64,000 bases of DNA from NCBI RefSeq assembly GCF_004614235.1, contig NZ_SPVH01000007.1, positions 62,001-126,000 on the forward strand, written 5' to 3'. Each line of letters starts with the position of its first letter. Positions within the stretch are counted from its first letter, which is position 1. The DNA is from Brevundimonas intermedia (GTDB taxonomy: Bacteria > Pseudomonadota > Alphaproteobacteria > Caulobacterales > Caulobacteraceae). Below the pieces are notes generated by a model. That model saw nothing but the letters and a program-made list of their open reading frames with translations. It was not told the DNA's origin and did no database searches. Shown here in pieces: positions 47,779 through 58,181 of the stretch. The position numbers were made by a program, and so were the translations under genes.

Positions 47779-48001
47779 GACGAGATCGTCGTTATCGTCG
47801 GCGGGCGGATCGGTTTTCGCAAAAGAGCCGTCGATCATCCGTAAAACTTCCGCCGAACCTTCATGATCCAGCGCATGCGCCGTCACACGGCGTCCCTAAT
47901 GACTGTAGCCGGGCAGGAGGGGCGATCACGTCGATGCGGCCGGGCATGAGCTCGGACGTCCCCTGCCGTAGCTCTTTGACCAGACACACGGTGGACTGAC
48001 G

Positions 48002-49531
48002 ATGACCGGCCTTCAGATGAAAAACCTGCTCGTGGCATGCGCCAGCGCGCTCGCCCTCGCCGCCTGCGGCTCCGCCGAAGTGGCCTCGCCTGGAGAAGGC
48101 GATTTCGGCAACGGCGGCGGCAATGGCGGCGGCGGCGGCCCGACCACCCCTGCTCCTGGCACACCTGCCGCCGACTGCCCCACCGGCCTGTCGAACGTCG
48201 GCACCATCGCCAACAACAGCCTGCGCGTCTGCCAGCTGCCGCAACAGGTTCTGGGCAATCTGACCCTCGCCGTGCGCGCCGGCACCATCTATTCGATCAC
48301 CGGCCGCACCGAAGTCGGCACGGACCGTGGCATCGACCCGGCGTCGACGACGGGAACGCAGGGCATCCTGACCATCGAACCGGGCGTCAAGGTGTTCGCT
48401 TCCGGCGGCGGCGACTATCTGATCGTCAACCGCGGTTCGCAGATCTTCGCCGAAGGCACCGCGACCAACCCCATCATCTTCACCAGCCGTCAGAACATCG
48501 AGGGCACGACCGCCGAGTCCTCGCAGGGCCAGTGGGGCGGCATCGTCCTGACCGGCCGCGCACCGCAGGCCAACTGCCAGCTGACGGCTCCCGTCACCTG
48601 CACCGGACAGGTCGAAGGCACCAACGCCTTCTACGGCGGCAATACGCCCGCCGATAACTCGGGCCGCCTGCGTTACGTCCAGATCAAATATTCGGGCTTC
48701 GAGATCTCGACCGGCAACGAGCTTCAAGCTCTGACCCTGGCCGGCGTCGGCTCGGGCACGACCCTGGAATACATCCAGTCGTACAACAGCTCTGACGACG
48801 GCATCGAGATCTTCGGCGGCAACGCCAACCTGAAGCACATCGTCATCAACGGCGCCGACGACGATGGTCTGGACACCGATACCGGCTGGCGCGGTGGCGC
48901 CCAGTTCGGCATCGTGACCCAGCGTGCGCCGAACTCGACCAGCCGCTCGGCGGCCTTCGAGTTTTCGTCCGCCCCCGCTTCGACGGCCTACGCCTCGCGT
49001 TACCTGTCGCAGCCCAAGATCGCCAACTGGACCCTGGTCGGTCGTAACTCTTCGATCGACGCGCACACGGTCATGCACTTCGACACCGGCACCAATCCGA
49101 ACCTGATCAACATCGTCGCCACCTCGACGGCGGGTTCGGTCGCCGGCTGCTTCGACATCGCCGATGTCGATACCCAGACGAGCTTCGACAGCGGTACGAC
49201 GCCGTCGCTGCGTTCGATCTACATGTCCTGCTCGGTCTCCTACCGTCCGGCGAACGTCGCGCGCTCGACGGCTGTGTTCACCAACGCCCGCAACACCAAT
49301 GTGACCGCTGCGGGCACATCGACCCTGACAGCCCCGGCTTCTGGTACGACCCTGACTAACCAGAACCTGGCCTTCATCAACGGCGCCAACGAAACCGCCG
49401 TGACGGCGATCGATGCGAAGACGGTCTATCCGTTCTTCGACACCACCACCTACGTCGGCGCCGTGCGCAACGCGTCCGACACCTGGTGGCAGGGCTGGAC
49501 CTGCGGCCTGACCGCCGGCTCCACCTGCTGA
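48002..49531 (+). CDS. Extracellular beta-helix lipoprotein (ElpS-like), probable type II secretion substrate
   Basis: Protein of 509 residues. The signal peptide ends in a lipobox (ALAAC, about residues 18-22), followed by a Gly-rich linker and a repetitive domain typical of parallel beta-helices (LTIEPGVKVFASGGG, LRYVQIKYSGFEISTGNE, IQSYNSSDDGIEIFGGNA). Two or three cysteine pairs are possible. It precedes a TonB-dependent receptor and the gsp operon. In Caulobacter the lipoprotein ElpS is encoded beside the type II genes and is exported by them during phosphate starvation; this gene has the same setting. Identity with ElpS is inferred from size and context. No convincing Pho box was found upstream. 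Confidence 0.6.
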   Translation: MTGLQMKNLLVACASALALAACGSAEVASPGEGDFGNGGGNGGGGGPTTPAPGTPAADCPTGLSNVGTIANNSLRVCQLPQQVLGNLTLAVRAGTIYSITGRTEVGTDRGIDPASTTGTQGILTIEPGVKVFASGGGDYLIVNRGSQIFAEGTATNPIIFTSRQNIEGTTAESSQGQWGGIVLTGRAPQANCQLTAPVTCTGQVEGTNAFYGGNTPADNSGRLRYVQIKYSGFEISTGNELQALTLAGVGSGTTLEYIQSYNSSDDGIEIFGGNANLKHIVINGADDDGLDTDTGWRGGAQFGIVTQRAPNSTSRSAAFEFSSAPASTAYASRYLSQPKIANWTLVGRNSSIDAHTVMHFDTGTNPNLINIVATSTAGSVAGCFDIADVDTQTSFDSGTTPSLRSIYMSCSVSYRPANVARSTAVFTNARNTNVTAAGTSTLTAPASGTTLTNQNLAFINGANETAVTAIDAKTVYPFFDTTTYVGAVRNASDTWWQGWTCGLTAGSTC

Positions 49532-49606
49532 CGATGACAGCGCCGGCGGCGACCATGGGGTCGCCGCCGGTTCTTCGCGTTTCCCGATCCCTTCAAGGCG
49601 CAGACC

Positions 49607-52264
49607 ATGAATAGACTTACTCTGACCCTGAGCGGGGTCCTTCTCGCCAGCAGCGCAATGATCGCGCCCAGCCTGGCGTTCGCCCAAACCGCCGCCCAGC
49701 CGACCGCCCCCACGGCCCAAACGCCCGCCGAACAGATCGAGCAGGAGCCGTCCGAGGTCAGCGAGATCGTCGTCCTGGGTCGCTACATTCCCGAACCCAA
49801 CCGCGAAAGCTCCGAGGTCGCGGCCTTCCTGACGTCCGAGGATCTGGAGCGGACCGGCGACAGCAACGCCGCCGCCGCCCTGACCCGCGTCACGGGCCTG
49901 TCGATCGTCGAAGGCCGCTTCATCTATGTGCGCGGCCTGGGCGAGCGCTATTCGTCGGCCCTGCTGAACGGTTCGCCGCTGCCCAGCCCTGAGCCGCTGC
50001 AACGCGTCGTGCCGCTGGACCTGTTCCCCTCCAGCATCCTGGCCGGCGTGACGGTCCAGAAGACCTATTCGCCCAACTTCCCCGGCGAGTTCGGCGGCGG
50101 CGTCATCGACCTGCGCACCATCGACGCGCCGACCGAACCCTTCTTCAACATGAAGCTTTCGTTGGCCGGCAACACCGAGTCGACCGGCAAGGACAACCTG
50201 ATTTACTACGGCTCGCGCACCGACTTTACAGGGTTCGATGACGACACCCGAGAAGTGCCCGGCGCGATCGGCATCGCCTTCGCGCAGGGCAAGCAGATCA
50301 ATACCGCCAACTTCTCGGCCGACCAGCTCCAGACCATGGGGCAGTCGCTGGTCAACGCGCCTCTACGTCTGTTGCAGCGTGAAAAGACGCCGATCGACGG
50401 CGGCGTGGAACTGGCCGGCGGTTTCTCGCAACAAACCGGCCTGGGCACCCTGGGTGTCGTGGCTGTCGCGGGGTATGACAACAGCTGGCATGCCCGGAAT
50501 GGCGTGCAGGAGGAGGGGCAGTTCCAGGGCGATGTCCTGGTGCCGGTCTCCACCTATGCGGTTGAATCGAACCAGAACGACATTCGCCTGAACTTCCTCG
50601 GCGGCCTGTCGCTGTCGAACGAGGACCATGAGGTGAAGTGGACCAACTTCTACGTCCGCAACACGTCCAAGGAAGCTCGCACGGTCGCCGGACCGGACTT
50701 CGACGCCGGCGGCGGCGTGATCCGCAACGACTATACCGAATGGTTCGTTCGCCAGCTGTTCAGCAGCCAACTGGCCGGCGAACACCACTTCATGGACGGC
50801 TCCCTGGAAGTCGATTGGCGCGCGGCCTACGCCAAGACGTCGCGCGACGCTCCCTATGAATCGCGCTTCCAGTACGGCGTCGATGCGGACGGCGATTTCA
50901 TCCACAACGTCCAGGGCAATCTGATCTCGTTCAGCGAACTGGACGACGACATCGTCTCGGGTGGCGTCGATGTGGCCTACACCCTGCCGCTGTCGTCGGC
51001 GCGTGAAGCCATTATCAGCGCCGGCGTCGCCTCGCTGGACAACAACCGCGAAGCCTCGCGTCACGACCTTCAGTTCGAGGCGGTCAACGGTTTGACGGAC
51101 GATCAGCGCCACTCGCGGATCGACTATCTGTTCTCGGACTACAACATCAACCCAAACACCCTGCAGCTGCGTGAGATCGCCGGCAGCAACGGCGCCAGCG
51201 CCTATGACGCCGAGATGCAGGTCAACGCCGCCTACGCCATGGTCGATGCGGAAATCATTCCGCTGGTCCGCACCACGGTCGGCGTTCGCTTCGAGGACGG
51301 TCAGCAGAGCGTCACGCCGCGCGATCTGTTCGGCGGCGCCTCGACCTTCGAGGCCACCGAGATCGACGAACAGTATTGGCTGCCGTCGTTCACCGCGACC
51401 TGGAACTTCGCTGAGGATCAACAACTGCGTTTCGGCGCATCGAAGACGATCGGTCGTCCGCAGTTCCGCGAACTGGCGCCTCAGGCCTATACCGACCCGG
51501 AAAGCGACCGCATTTTCATCGGCAACCCCTATCTGGTGGACACCGAACTGCTGAACCTGGATGCGCGGTACGAATGGTATTTCGCCCGCCAGCAGTTCAT
51601 CACGGCCGGCGTCTTCTACAAGGACCTGGATAAGCCGGTTGAATCCGTCATCGTCGACGTCGGCAACCAGCGTCAGCAATCCTTCCTCAACGCGCCCAAG
51701 GCCACCATCATGGGCGCCGAGGTCGAGGTGAAGAAGTATTTCGAGTTCCCCGACCAGGGCATGTCCTTCATCGCCAACAAGCGCTGGCTGGTGCAGGCCA
51801 ACTATACCTATTCGGACTCCGATGTTGAGGTCGGCGAGGACGACACCGTCCTGACGCTGGGCGGCGCGGGCACGCCGGAGCAGGCTTCGTTCTTCATCCA
51901 GGACGGCAGCCGTCTTCAGGGCCAGTCGGAACACGTCGCCAACCTGCAACTGGGCTGGGAAGACGACACCGCCCGGTCGCAGGCGACGATCATCGTCAAC
52001 TACGTCAGCGATCGCATCACCGCGCGGGGCGCAGGCGTCGGCAGCGGCCGTGAACCGGACTTCATCCAGGAGCCCGGCGTCTTCCTCGATTTCGTCTATC
52101 GCAAGGACTTCACCGTCATGGCCCGCGACATGGGCTTCGCCCTGGAGCTGCGGAACCTGCTTGGAACCGAGTTCGACGAATATCAGGAGCTTGGGAACAA
52201 GATCCGGGTCAACAACTACGACCTGGGCCAGAGCGCCTCGGTTAGCCTGACCGCCCGCTTCTGA
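49607..52264 (+). CDS. TonB-dependent receptor linked to the type II secretion locus
   Basis: Outer-membrane protein of 885 residues. It has a signal peptide (MNRLTLTLSGVLLASSAM... ending AFAQ), a TonB box (SEIVVLGRY), a plug domain (about residues 65-165, with RTGDSNAAAALTRVTGLSIV and IYVRGLGERY) and a barrel ending VSLTARF. It starts 75 bp after the lipoprotein gene and shares its likely transcript. Ligand unknown; phosphate-rich or lipoprotein-bound compounds are candidates if the locus resembles the Caulobacter ElpS region. A terminator follows. Confidence 0.9.
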   Translation: MNRLTLTLSGVLLASSAMIAPSLAFAQTAAQPTAPTAQTPAEQIEQEPSEVSEIVVLGRYIPEPNRESSEVAAFLTSEDLERTGDSNAAAALTRVTGLSIVEGRFIYVRGLGERYSSALLNGSPLPSPEPLQRVVPLDLFPSSILAGVTVQKTYSPNFPGEFGGGVIDLRTIDAPTEPFFNMKLSLAGNTESTGKDNLIYYGSRTDFTGFDDDTREVPGAIGIAFAQGKQINTANFSADQLQTMGQSLVNAPLRLLQREKTPIDGGVELAGGFSQQTGLGTLGVVAVAGYDNSWHARNGVQEEGQFQGDVLVPVSTYAVESNQNDIRLNFLGGLSLSNEDHEVKWTNFYVRNTSKEARTVAGPDFDAGGGVIRNDYTEWFVRQLFSSQLAGEHHFMDGSLEVDWRAAYAKTSRDAPYESRFQYGVDADGDFIHNVQGNLISFSELDDDIVSGGVDVAYTLPLSSAREAIISAGVASLDNNREASRHDLQFEAVNGLTDDQRHSRIDYLFSDYNINPNTLQLREIAGSNGASAYDAEMQVNAAYAMVDAEIIPLVRTTVGVRFEDGQQSVTPRDLFGGASTFEATEIDEQYWLPSFTATWNFAEDQQLRFGASKTIGRPQFRELAPQAYTDPESDRIFIGNPYLVDTELLNLDARYEWYFARQQFITAGVFYKDLDKPVESVIVDVGNQRQQSFLNAPKATIMGAEVEVKKYFEFPDQGMSFIANKRWLVQANYTYSDSDVEVGEDDTVLTLGGAGTPEQASFFIQDGSRLQGQSEHVANLQLGWEDDTARSQATIIVNYVSDRITARGAGVGSGREPDFIQEPGVFLDFVYRKDFTVMARDMGFALELRNLLGTEFDEYQELGNKIRVNNYDLGQSASVSLTARF

Positions 52265-52288
52265 TCCAGAAACAGGCTGCGACCTTGC

Positions 52289-52319
52289 GACCGGGAGGCT
52301 TCGGCTTCCCGGTCGTTTT
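52289..52319 (+). terminator. Intrinsic terminator after the receptor gene
   Basis: Stem GACCGGGA/TCCCGGTC with an inner GGCTTCGGCT loop, then GTTTTC. It separates the receptor from gspC, so the gsp genes need their own promoter. Confidence 0.8.
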
Positions 52320-52454
52320 CGTTTCGGGATCGTCCGTATGGACCGTGACTGTCACGAGATGTTCTTGGTGTCTTCACACTCTGGTGCGGCCCGCATACGG
52401 ACGATTAGTCTAAGTCGCGTCACGGCCGTCGGGGGCCGTGACGAGCATGGCGCC

Positions 52455-53300
52455 GTGATCGCTGCCTTCCGCAACTTCAGCTTGACGTCGGCGGCCGGAA
52501 CGGCCCGTCGCCTGCCGCTGCGCCGGATCGTCGAATCGATCCTGATCCTGCTGCTGCTGATCCAGGGCGGGCGGTTGGTCTGGATATTCGTCGCGCCGCA
52601 TGCGGCGCCCGAGCAGATGGCCGCTGCGGCGGCGACTCGGCCCGTGGACGTGAACATTCTCTCGCGGTTCGACGCCTTCTTCCGCACGGGCGGGCAGGGA
52701 GCGCTCGCCGGCGCTTCGGGCACGGAATCCAGCCAGATGCGATTGTTCGGCGTGCGGTCGGGAGGCGTAGGCAGCGGATCGGCCATTATCGGTCTGGCCG
52801 ACGGCCGCCAGGTGTCCGTGGGCGTAGGTGAAGAAGTCGAGCCGGGGCTGGTGCTGCAGGCTGTCGGCCCCAACTTCGTCACCCTGGCGCGCGGCCAGTC
52901 GCTCAGCCGCCTCGAATTCACCGACGCCCCCGTTGGGGCCGCCGCGCCGCCTCCGCCGCCCTCGACGCCCCAGGTCGTGGCGCCGCCCAGCCCTGCGCCG
53001 GCCTCGGCCCAGGGCGCGGTCGTCGATCCCCAGCGGTTGATGGCCCAGGCGTCGCTGCGTCCCCGCATCCAGGGACTAGGCGTCAACGGCTTCACCGTAT
53101 CCTCGGCCGGCAATGCGTCCGAGCTGCGCAGCGCGGGGCTTCAGTCCGGCGACGTCATCCTGTCGGTCAACGGCGTGGCGCTGAACAGCCCCCAGGCCAT
53201 CGGCGCCCTGCGCGGCCAGCTGGCCAGCGCGCCCGCCGCCGAAATCCAGTACGAGCGCGCCGGCGAAACGCGCACCACCACCATAAGGACGCGTCCATGA
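52455..53300 (+). CDS. gspC: Type II secretion protein GspC
   Basis: Protein of 281 residues from a GTG at 52455; in-frame codons upstream (to 52338) exist but read unlike GspC. It has a single membrane helix (VESILILLLLIQGGRLVWIF), the periplasmic HR domain (MRLFGVRSGGVGSGSAIIGL), a Pro-rich linker and a C-terminal PDZ-like domain (LRSAGLQSGDVILSVNG). It links the inner-membrane platform to the secretin. It overlaps gspD by 4 bp. Confidence 0.88.
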   Translation: MIAAFRNFSLTSAAGTARRLPLRRIVESILILLLLIQGGRLVWIFVAPHAAPEQMAAAAATRPVDVNILSRFDAFFRTGGQGALAGASGTESSQMRLFGVRSGGVGSGSAIIGLADGRQVSVGVGEEVEPGLVLQAVGPNFVTLARGQSLSRLEFTDAPVGAAAPPPPPSTPQVVAPPSPAPASAQGAVVDPQRLMAQASLRPRIQGLGVNGFTVSSAGNASELRSAGLQSGDVILSVNGVALNSPQAIGALRGQLASAPAAEIQYERAGETRTTTIRTRP

Positions 53301-55444
53301 CCGCCTCTCTGCGCAACCGCCTGATGCGATCCGGCGTCGGCGCGCTCGCCGCCGTGCTGGTCCTGCAAGGCCCGCTGTCGGCCGTGCCGGTCTTCGCCCA
53401 GGAGGCGCGCCAGACGCTGAACGTTCAGGGCGCCGACATTCGCGCCTTCATTCAGGACGTGGCCCGCACGACGGGGCGCACCTTCATCGTGGATCCGGCG
53501 GTGACGGGCACGGTGACGGTGACCAGCGACCGGCCGCTGGGCCGCACGCAGTTGTTCGAGGTCTTCCTGTCGACCCTGCGGGCCAACGGCCTGGTCGTCA
53601 CGCCGACCCAATCGGGCGCCTATCGCATCAGCCCGGCCCAGGGCGCGGCGCAAGGGCCGTCCACCGTGGGGGTGGAGCGGTTCTCGACCGAGGTGTTCCA
53701 GCTTCGCAACATCGACGCGGCCTCGGCGGCCGAAACCATCCGGCCCCTGGTCGGGGCCCAGGGGCAGGTGCTGGCCAATCCCGGCGCCAACAGCGTGGTG
53801 GTGGCGGATTTCGCCGACAACCTGGCGCGGGTCCGGTCGCTGATCGCGCGGATCGACGTGGATCGGTCCAGCTATGAGGTCGTCTCGCTGGAGAACGCCT
53901 CGGCGCGCGAGATCGCAGGCGTGCTGCAACAGGTGATGTCGGCGCCGGGCGCCGGCGGGCAGGGGATGGTCACGGTTACGCCGGTCGAGAGCTCCAACTC
54001 CATCGTCCTGCGCGGCGACGGCCAGGCGCTGACCCGGGTGCGGGGGCTGATCCACGATCTGGACGGCCGGTCGCGCGCCAGCCAGGACGTCAATGTCATC
54101 TTCCTGGAACACGCCAGCGCCGAGCAGCTGTTGCCGGTGCTGCAACAGGTCGTCGGTCAGCCGGTCAGCGCATCGACGGAGGGGACGCAACGGCTGCGGA
54201 CCCCGCCGACGGGGACGACGAACGCGGGCTCCGGCGGTCTGTCGCGCACGGCGTCCAGCCTGGACGGCGCAGACGCCGACACCGGCACCATCGGCTCTTC
54301 CACGGTCACGGCGACAGGCCAGCGCGCGACCATCGCCCGGTTCCCCGGCGCCAACGCCCTGGTCATCTCGGGGCCGGCGGATATGCAGCGGACGCTGGCC
54401 GATGTGATCCGTCGCCTGGACGTGCGTCGCCAGCAGGTGCTGATCGAGGCCATCGTGGTCGAGCTGAGCGACAATGCGGTGCGCGAGTTGGGCGTCCAGT
54501 GGCTGTACGGCGGCGAGAACGGCATGGGCCTGACCAACTATTCCGACCGCGCCTCGCCTCTGGTCCCGTTGGCCGGCGGCGCCGCGGCGGGCCAGCTCGA
54601 TCCAGACGATCCGTTGCGCGAACAGCTTCAGAGCCTGGCGCTGAACAGCCTGCTGGGCGCCAACGGTTTCGTCGGCGGGGGCGGGGGCAAGATCGGCAAC
54701 GGCCTGTTCGGCTTCATCATCAACGCGGCCAAGACCGACGAAGGCTCCAACCTGCTCCAGACGCCGTCGATCATGACGCTGGACAATGAGGAGGCGACCT
54801 TCCTGGTCGGGCAGGAGGTGCCGATCACGACGGGCCAGACCCTGCTGGACGGAAACTCCAACCCCTTCACCACGACCGACCGCAAGGACATCGGCGTGCG
54901 GTTGACGGTCAAGCCCCAGATCAACGCGGGCGGCTCCATCACCCTCACCCTGCGTCAGGAAGTGTCGGCCATCAACGGCGTGCTGACGAACGGCGCGTCC
55001 GATCTCGTACTGGACAAGCGCGAGCTGGAGACGACGCTGGTGGTGGATGACGGCGACATCGCCGTCGCGGGCGGCCTGCTGGACCAGAACGACCGGCTGG
55101 CCACCGACAAGGTGCCGGGGCTGGGCGACATTCCGGGCGTCGGCGTGCTGTTCCGCTCGACCAGCCGACAGCGGGGGCGGACCAATCTGATGGTCTTCCT
55201 GCGCCCTACCATCATCCGCACCCCGGCCGAGGCCCAAGGCCTGGCGGCCGACCGCTGGGGCTATATGCGCGCCCAGCAGCAGGCGGTTCAGCCGGATCGC
55301 GAGCCCAGCCTGGACGCCCTGGTGCGGGACTATATGCGCACCCAGCCGCCGGCGGCGCCCGCCGTGGGCGAGCCGATGGTGATCGCGCCGACCGCCCCCA
55401 TCGCGCCGGTCGACGTCGCGCCCCTGCCGCCTGCGGGGAGCTGA
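53297..55444 (+). CDS. gspD: Type II secretion secretin GspD
   Basis: Protein of 715 residues forming the outer-membrane channel. After the signal peptide come the N0-N3 periplasmic modules (LNVQGADIRAFIQDVART, QLRNIDAASAAETIRPLVG, ENASAREIAGVLQQVMSA, LEHASAEQLLPVLQQVVGQ) and the secretin core (SNLLQTPSIMTLDNEEATF, GLGDIPGVGVLFRS, MVFLRPTII). The C-terminal 60 residues are Pro/Ala-rich. gspE follows after 3 bp. Confidence 0.96.
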   Translation: MTASLRNRLMRSGVGALAAVLVLQGPLSAVPVFAQEARQTLNVQGADIRAFIQDVARTTGRTFIVDPAVTGTVTVTSDRPLGRTQLFEVFLSTLRANGLVVTPTQSGAYRISPAQGAAQGPSTVGVERFSTEVFQLRNIDAASAAETIRPLVGAQGQVLANPGANSVVVADFADNLARVRSLIARIDVDRSSYEVVSLENASAREIAGVLQQVMSAPGAGGQGMVTVTPVESSNSIVLRGDGQALTRVRGLIHDLDGRSRASQDVNVIFLEHASAEQLLPVLQQVVGQPVSASTEGTQRLRTPPTGTTNAGSGGLSRTASSLDGADADTGTIGSSTVTATGQRATIARFPGANALVISGPADMQRTLADVIRRLDVRRQQVLIEAIVVELSDNAVRELGVQWLYGGENGMGLTNYSDRASPLVPLAGGAAAGQLDPDDPLREQLQSLALNSLLGANGFVGGGGGKIGNGLFGFIINAAKTDEGSNLLQTPSIMTLDNEEATFLVGQEVPITTGQTLLDGNSNPFTTTDRKDIGVRLTVKPQINAGGSITLTLRQEVSAINGVLTNGASDLVLDKRELETTLVVDDGDIAVAGGLLDQNDRLATDKVPGLGDIPGVGVLFRSTSRQRGRTNLMVFLRPTIIRTPAEAQGLAADRWGYMRAQQQAVQPDREPSLDALVRDYMRTQPPAAPAVGEPMVIAPTAPIAPVDVAPLPPAGS

Positions 55445-55447
55445 TCC

Positions 55448-56959
55448 GTGATCACGCTTGTCAGCCCCAGCCTGCCCTATGGGTTCGCCAAGCGGCACGG
55501 CGTGCTGTTGCTGGACATCGATGACGTGGCGCGGGTGGGGCTGCGGCAGGGCGCGGATCCGATGGCCCTGATCGAGACGCGGCGTGCGCTGGGTCGGCCG
55601 CTGGCGGTCGAGCCCCTGACCCAGGCGGCGTTCGACCGGCAGCTGTCGGAAATCTACGCCGGCGACCACCTGACGGGCGGGGATGGCGACGATCTGGACA
55701 TGCCGGCGGGGCTGGAAAGCCTGATCGACGACATTCCGGCGGCGGCTGACCTGCTGGACACCGCCGACGACGCGCCGGTCATCCGGCTGATCAACGGGGT
55801 GATCGCCGAGGCCGTGCGGGCCGGGGCCTCGGACATCCACCTGGAAACCTATGAGACGGCGCTGTTGGTCCGTATGCGGATCGACGGAGTGCTACGCGAG
55901 GTCCTGAGCCTGAACCCGCGCATCGCGCCCCTGCTGGTGTCGCGGATCAAGGTCATGGCGCGGCTGGACATCGCGGAAAAACGCGTGCCGCAGGACGGGC
56001 GGATTCCGCTGGCGCTTGGCGGCAAGACGCTGGACGTGCGGGTGTCCACTCTGCCGTCGCGGGGCGGCGAACGGGTGGTGCTGCGGATCCTGGACAAGGA
56101 TCAGGCGGGCATGACGCTGGATCGGCTGGGCATGGATACGGACGCCTTCGCCGCCTTCAAGGGGGCGCTGGCCGAGCCGAACGGGATCATCCTGGTCACG
56201 GGGCCGACGGGTTCGGGCAAGACCACCAGCCTGTACGCCGGGCTGTCGCTTCTGAACGACCAGACCCGCAATATCCTGACCGTCGAGGACCCGGTCGAAT
56301 ACGCCATAGACGGCGTGGGCCAGACCCAGGTCAACACCAAGGTCGGCATGACCTTCGCCGCCGGGCTGCGCGCCATCCTGCGCCAGGACCCGGACGTGGT
56401 GATGGTGGGCGAAATCCGCGACGTGGAGACGGCGGGCATCGCCGTTCAGGCGTCGCTGACCGGGCATCTGGTGCTGTCGACCGTTCACACCAACGATGCG
56501 GTCGGGGCGGTGACGCGGTTGCGCGACATGGGGGGGGAGCCCTTCCTGCTGGCATCGACCCTGCGTCTCGTCGTGGCCCAGCGGCTGGTGCGACGGCTTT
56601 GCAGCGAGTGCCGGACGCCCGAGATCGCCGACAAGACCACCGCCCGTCTGATCGGCGCCAAGGCCGGGGTGCGCGTCTGGCGTCCGCACGGCTGCGCCCA
56701 CTGCGCCAACACCGGCTATATCGGCCGGGTCGGTCTGTATGAAGTGCTGAAGATCGACGACCGCGTCCGTCGCCTGATCGCCGCCGAGGCCGACGGCGAC
56801 GCCCTGAGCGCCGCCGCCTTCGCGGGGGGCGGGACATTGGCGGATCGCGCGCGCGATATGGTCCTGCAAGGCGTGACCTCCATCGAGGAAGCGGTGCGGG
56901 TGTCGCGTCAGGAAACCGCCGTCGATCTGGACGGCGACAGCTCGGGCGAGGCGGGCTGA
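55448..56959 (+). CDS. gspE: Type II secretion ATPase GspE
   Basis: Cytoplasmic ATPase of 503 residues with a GTG start. Seen: the Walker A motif GPTGSGKTT, the Asp box (LTVEDPVEY), Walker B (LRQDPDVVMVGEIRD), the His box (LVLSTVHTNDA) and a tetracysteine zinc site (CSECRTPE and CAHCANTG). It powers pseudopilus assembly on GspL and GspF. It overlaps gspF by one base. Confidence 0.97.
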   Translation: MITLVSPSLPYGFAKRHGVLLLDIDDVARVGLRQGADPMALIETRRALGRPLAVEPLTQAAFDRQLSEIYAGDHLTGGDGDDLDMPAGLESLIDDIPAAADLLDTADDAPVIRLINGVIAEAVRAGASDIHLETYETALLVRMRIDGVLREVLSLNPRIAPLLVSRIKVMARLDIAEKRVPQDGRIPLALGGKTLDVRVSTLPSRGGERVVLRILDKDQAGMTLDRLGMDTDAFAAFKGALAEPNGIILVTGPTGSGKTTSLYAGLSLLNDQTRNILTVEDPVEYAIDGVGQTQVNTKVGMTFAAGLRAILRQDPDVVMVGEIRDVETAGIAVQASLTGHLVLSTVHTNDAVGAVTRLRDMGGEPFLLASTLRLVVAQRLVRRLCSECRTPEIADKTTARLIGAKAGVRVWRPHGCAHCANTGYIGRVGLYEVLKIDDRVRRLIAAEADGDALSAAAFAGGGTLADRARDMVLQGVTSIEEAVRVSRQETAVDLDGDSSGEAG

Positions 56960-58170
56960 TGGCGGCGTTCGACTATGTCGCCGTGGACGCGGCCGGACGC
57001 ACGGTGTCCGGCGCACTGACCGCAGCGGACGAGGTCGCGGCGCGAAGCCTGTTGTCGCGTCGTCGTCTGGCCTCACTGGAGATCACGCCCGCGCGCGTGG
57101 TCGGCCGGGCCGAGACCGCCGCGCGGCCGGGCGGCAAGCTGAACGCCAAGACCCTGGCCCTGACCACCCGGCAGCTGGCGACCCTGATTTCCGTGGCCCC
57201 GATCGAGGAGGCCCTGCGGACCTTGGCGCTTCAGGCCGACCGCGTCGCGGTTCGCCGGGTGCTGGAAGGCGTCCACGCCGGGGTGATGGAGGGGCGTCGC
57301 CTGTCCGACGCCATGAGCCGCCAGGGCCAGGCCTTTCCGCCGCTCTATCGGGCCATGGTCTCGGCCGGGGAACAGTCGGGGGCCCTGCAACCGATTCTGG
57401 AGCGGCTGGCCGACGGGCTGGAGCGCGACCAGCAGGTGCGCGGCAAGGTGATCACGGCGCTGGTCTATCCGTGCGTTCTGGCGGTCGTGGCGCTGGGCGT
57501 CATCGGCGCCCTGATGACCTTCGTCGTGCCCAAGGTGGTGGATCAGTTCGACAGCATGAACCAGACGCTGCCGCTGCTGACGCGGCTGGTGATCGGCGTG
57601 TCGGACCTGATGCGGAACTGGGGTTGGCTGGTGCTGGTAGTCCTGGCCGTCCTGGCGGCGGCGGGCGTCGTGGCGCGTCGCAGACCGGAAATCCGAATGA
57701 CGATGGACCGCGCAGTGCTGCGCCTGCCGCTGGTCGGGCGGCTGACGCGCGACCTGCATGGGGCGAAGATGGCGCGGACGCTATCGACCATGATCGCCGC
57801 GGGCCTGCCCGTGCTGGAGGGGCTGACGATCACGGCGCGCACGGTGTCCAACCGGGCGCTTCGCCAGGCGACCGAGGCGATGGCCGACGCCGTGCGCGAG
57901 GGCGGGGGCCTGTCGGCCGCCATGCGCCGCGCCGACGTCTTTCCGCCGATCCTGGTTTACATGACCGCCTCGGGCGAGAGCAGCGGACGGCTGGAGCCGA
58001 TGCTGGAGCGCGCCGCCGACTATCTGGAGCGCGAGTTCTCGACCTTTACGGCCGTGATGCTGAGCCTGCTGGAGCCGGCCATCATCGTCGTCATGGGCGG
58101 CGTGGTCGCCCTGATCGTGCTGTCGATCCTGCTGCCGATCCTTCAGATCAACACCCTGGCGATGGGATGA
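56959..58170 (+). CDS. gspF: Type II secretion inner-membrane platform protein GspF
   Basis: Protein of 403 residues with two T2SSF domains and three membrane helices. Seen: LALTTRQLATLISVAPIEEAL in two parts, MVSAGEQSGAL in the first domain and MTASGESSGRL in the second. It anchors the rotating or extending pseudopilus machinery. gspG starts 12 bp after its stop. Confidence 0.96.
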   Translation: MAAFDYVAVDAAGRTVSGALTAADEVAARSLLSRRRLASLEITPARVVGRAETAARPGGKLNAKTLALTTRQLATLISVAPIEEALRTLALQADRVAVRRVLEGVHAGVMEGRRLSDAMSRQGQAFPPLYRAMVSAGEQSGALQPILERLADGLERDQQVRGKVITALVYPCVLAVVALGVIGALMTFVVPKVVDQFDSMNQTLPLLTRLVIGVSDLMRNWGWLVLVVLAVLAAAGVVARRRPEIRMTMDRAVLRLPLVGRLTRDLHGAKMARTLSTMIAAGLPVLEGLTITARTVSNRALRQATEAMADAVREGGGLSAAMRRADVFPPILVYMTASGESSGRLEPMLERAADYLEREFSTFTAVMLSLLEPAIIVVMGGVVALIVLSILLPILQINTLAMG

Positions 58171-58181
58171 AAGGACTTCTC

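Noticed and set aside
47861..50002. Long minus-strand frame antisense to the lipoprotein and receptor genes
   Set aside because: Composition is of the antisense type; the plus strand carries a signal peptide, lipobox and TonB box in proper order.
52349..52355. Pho box (CTGTCAC) upstream of gspC
   Set aside because: Only one half-site; the second repeat 11 bases on does not match.
53141..55840. Very long minus-strand open frame antisense to gspD (899 codons)
   Set aside because: It mirrors gspD and the start of gspE, has Arg/His/Gly/Gln-rich composition typical of antisense frames in GC-rich DNA, and shows no known motif.
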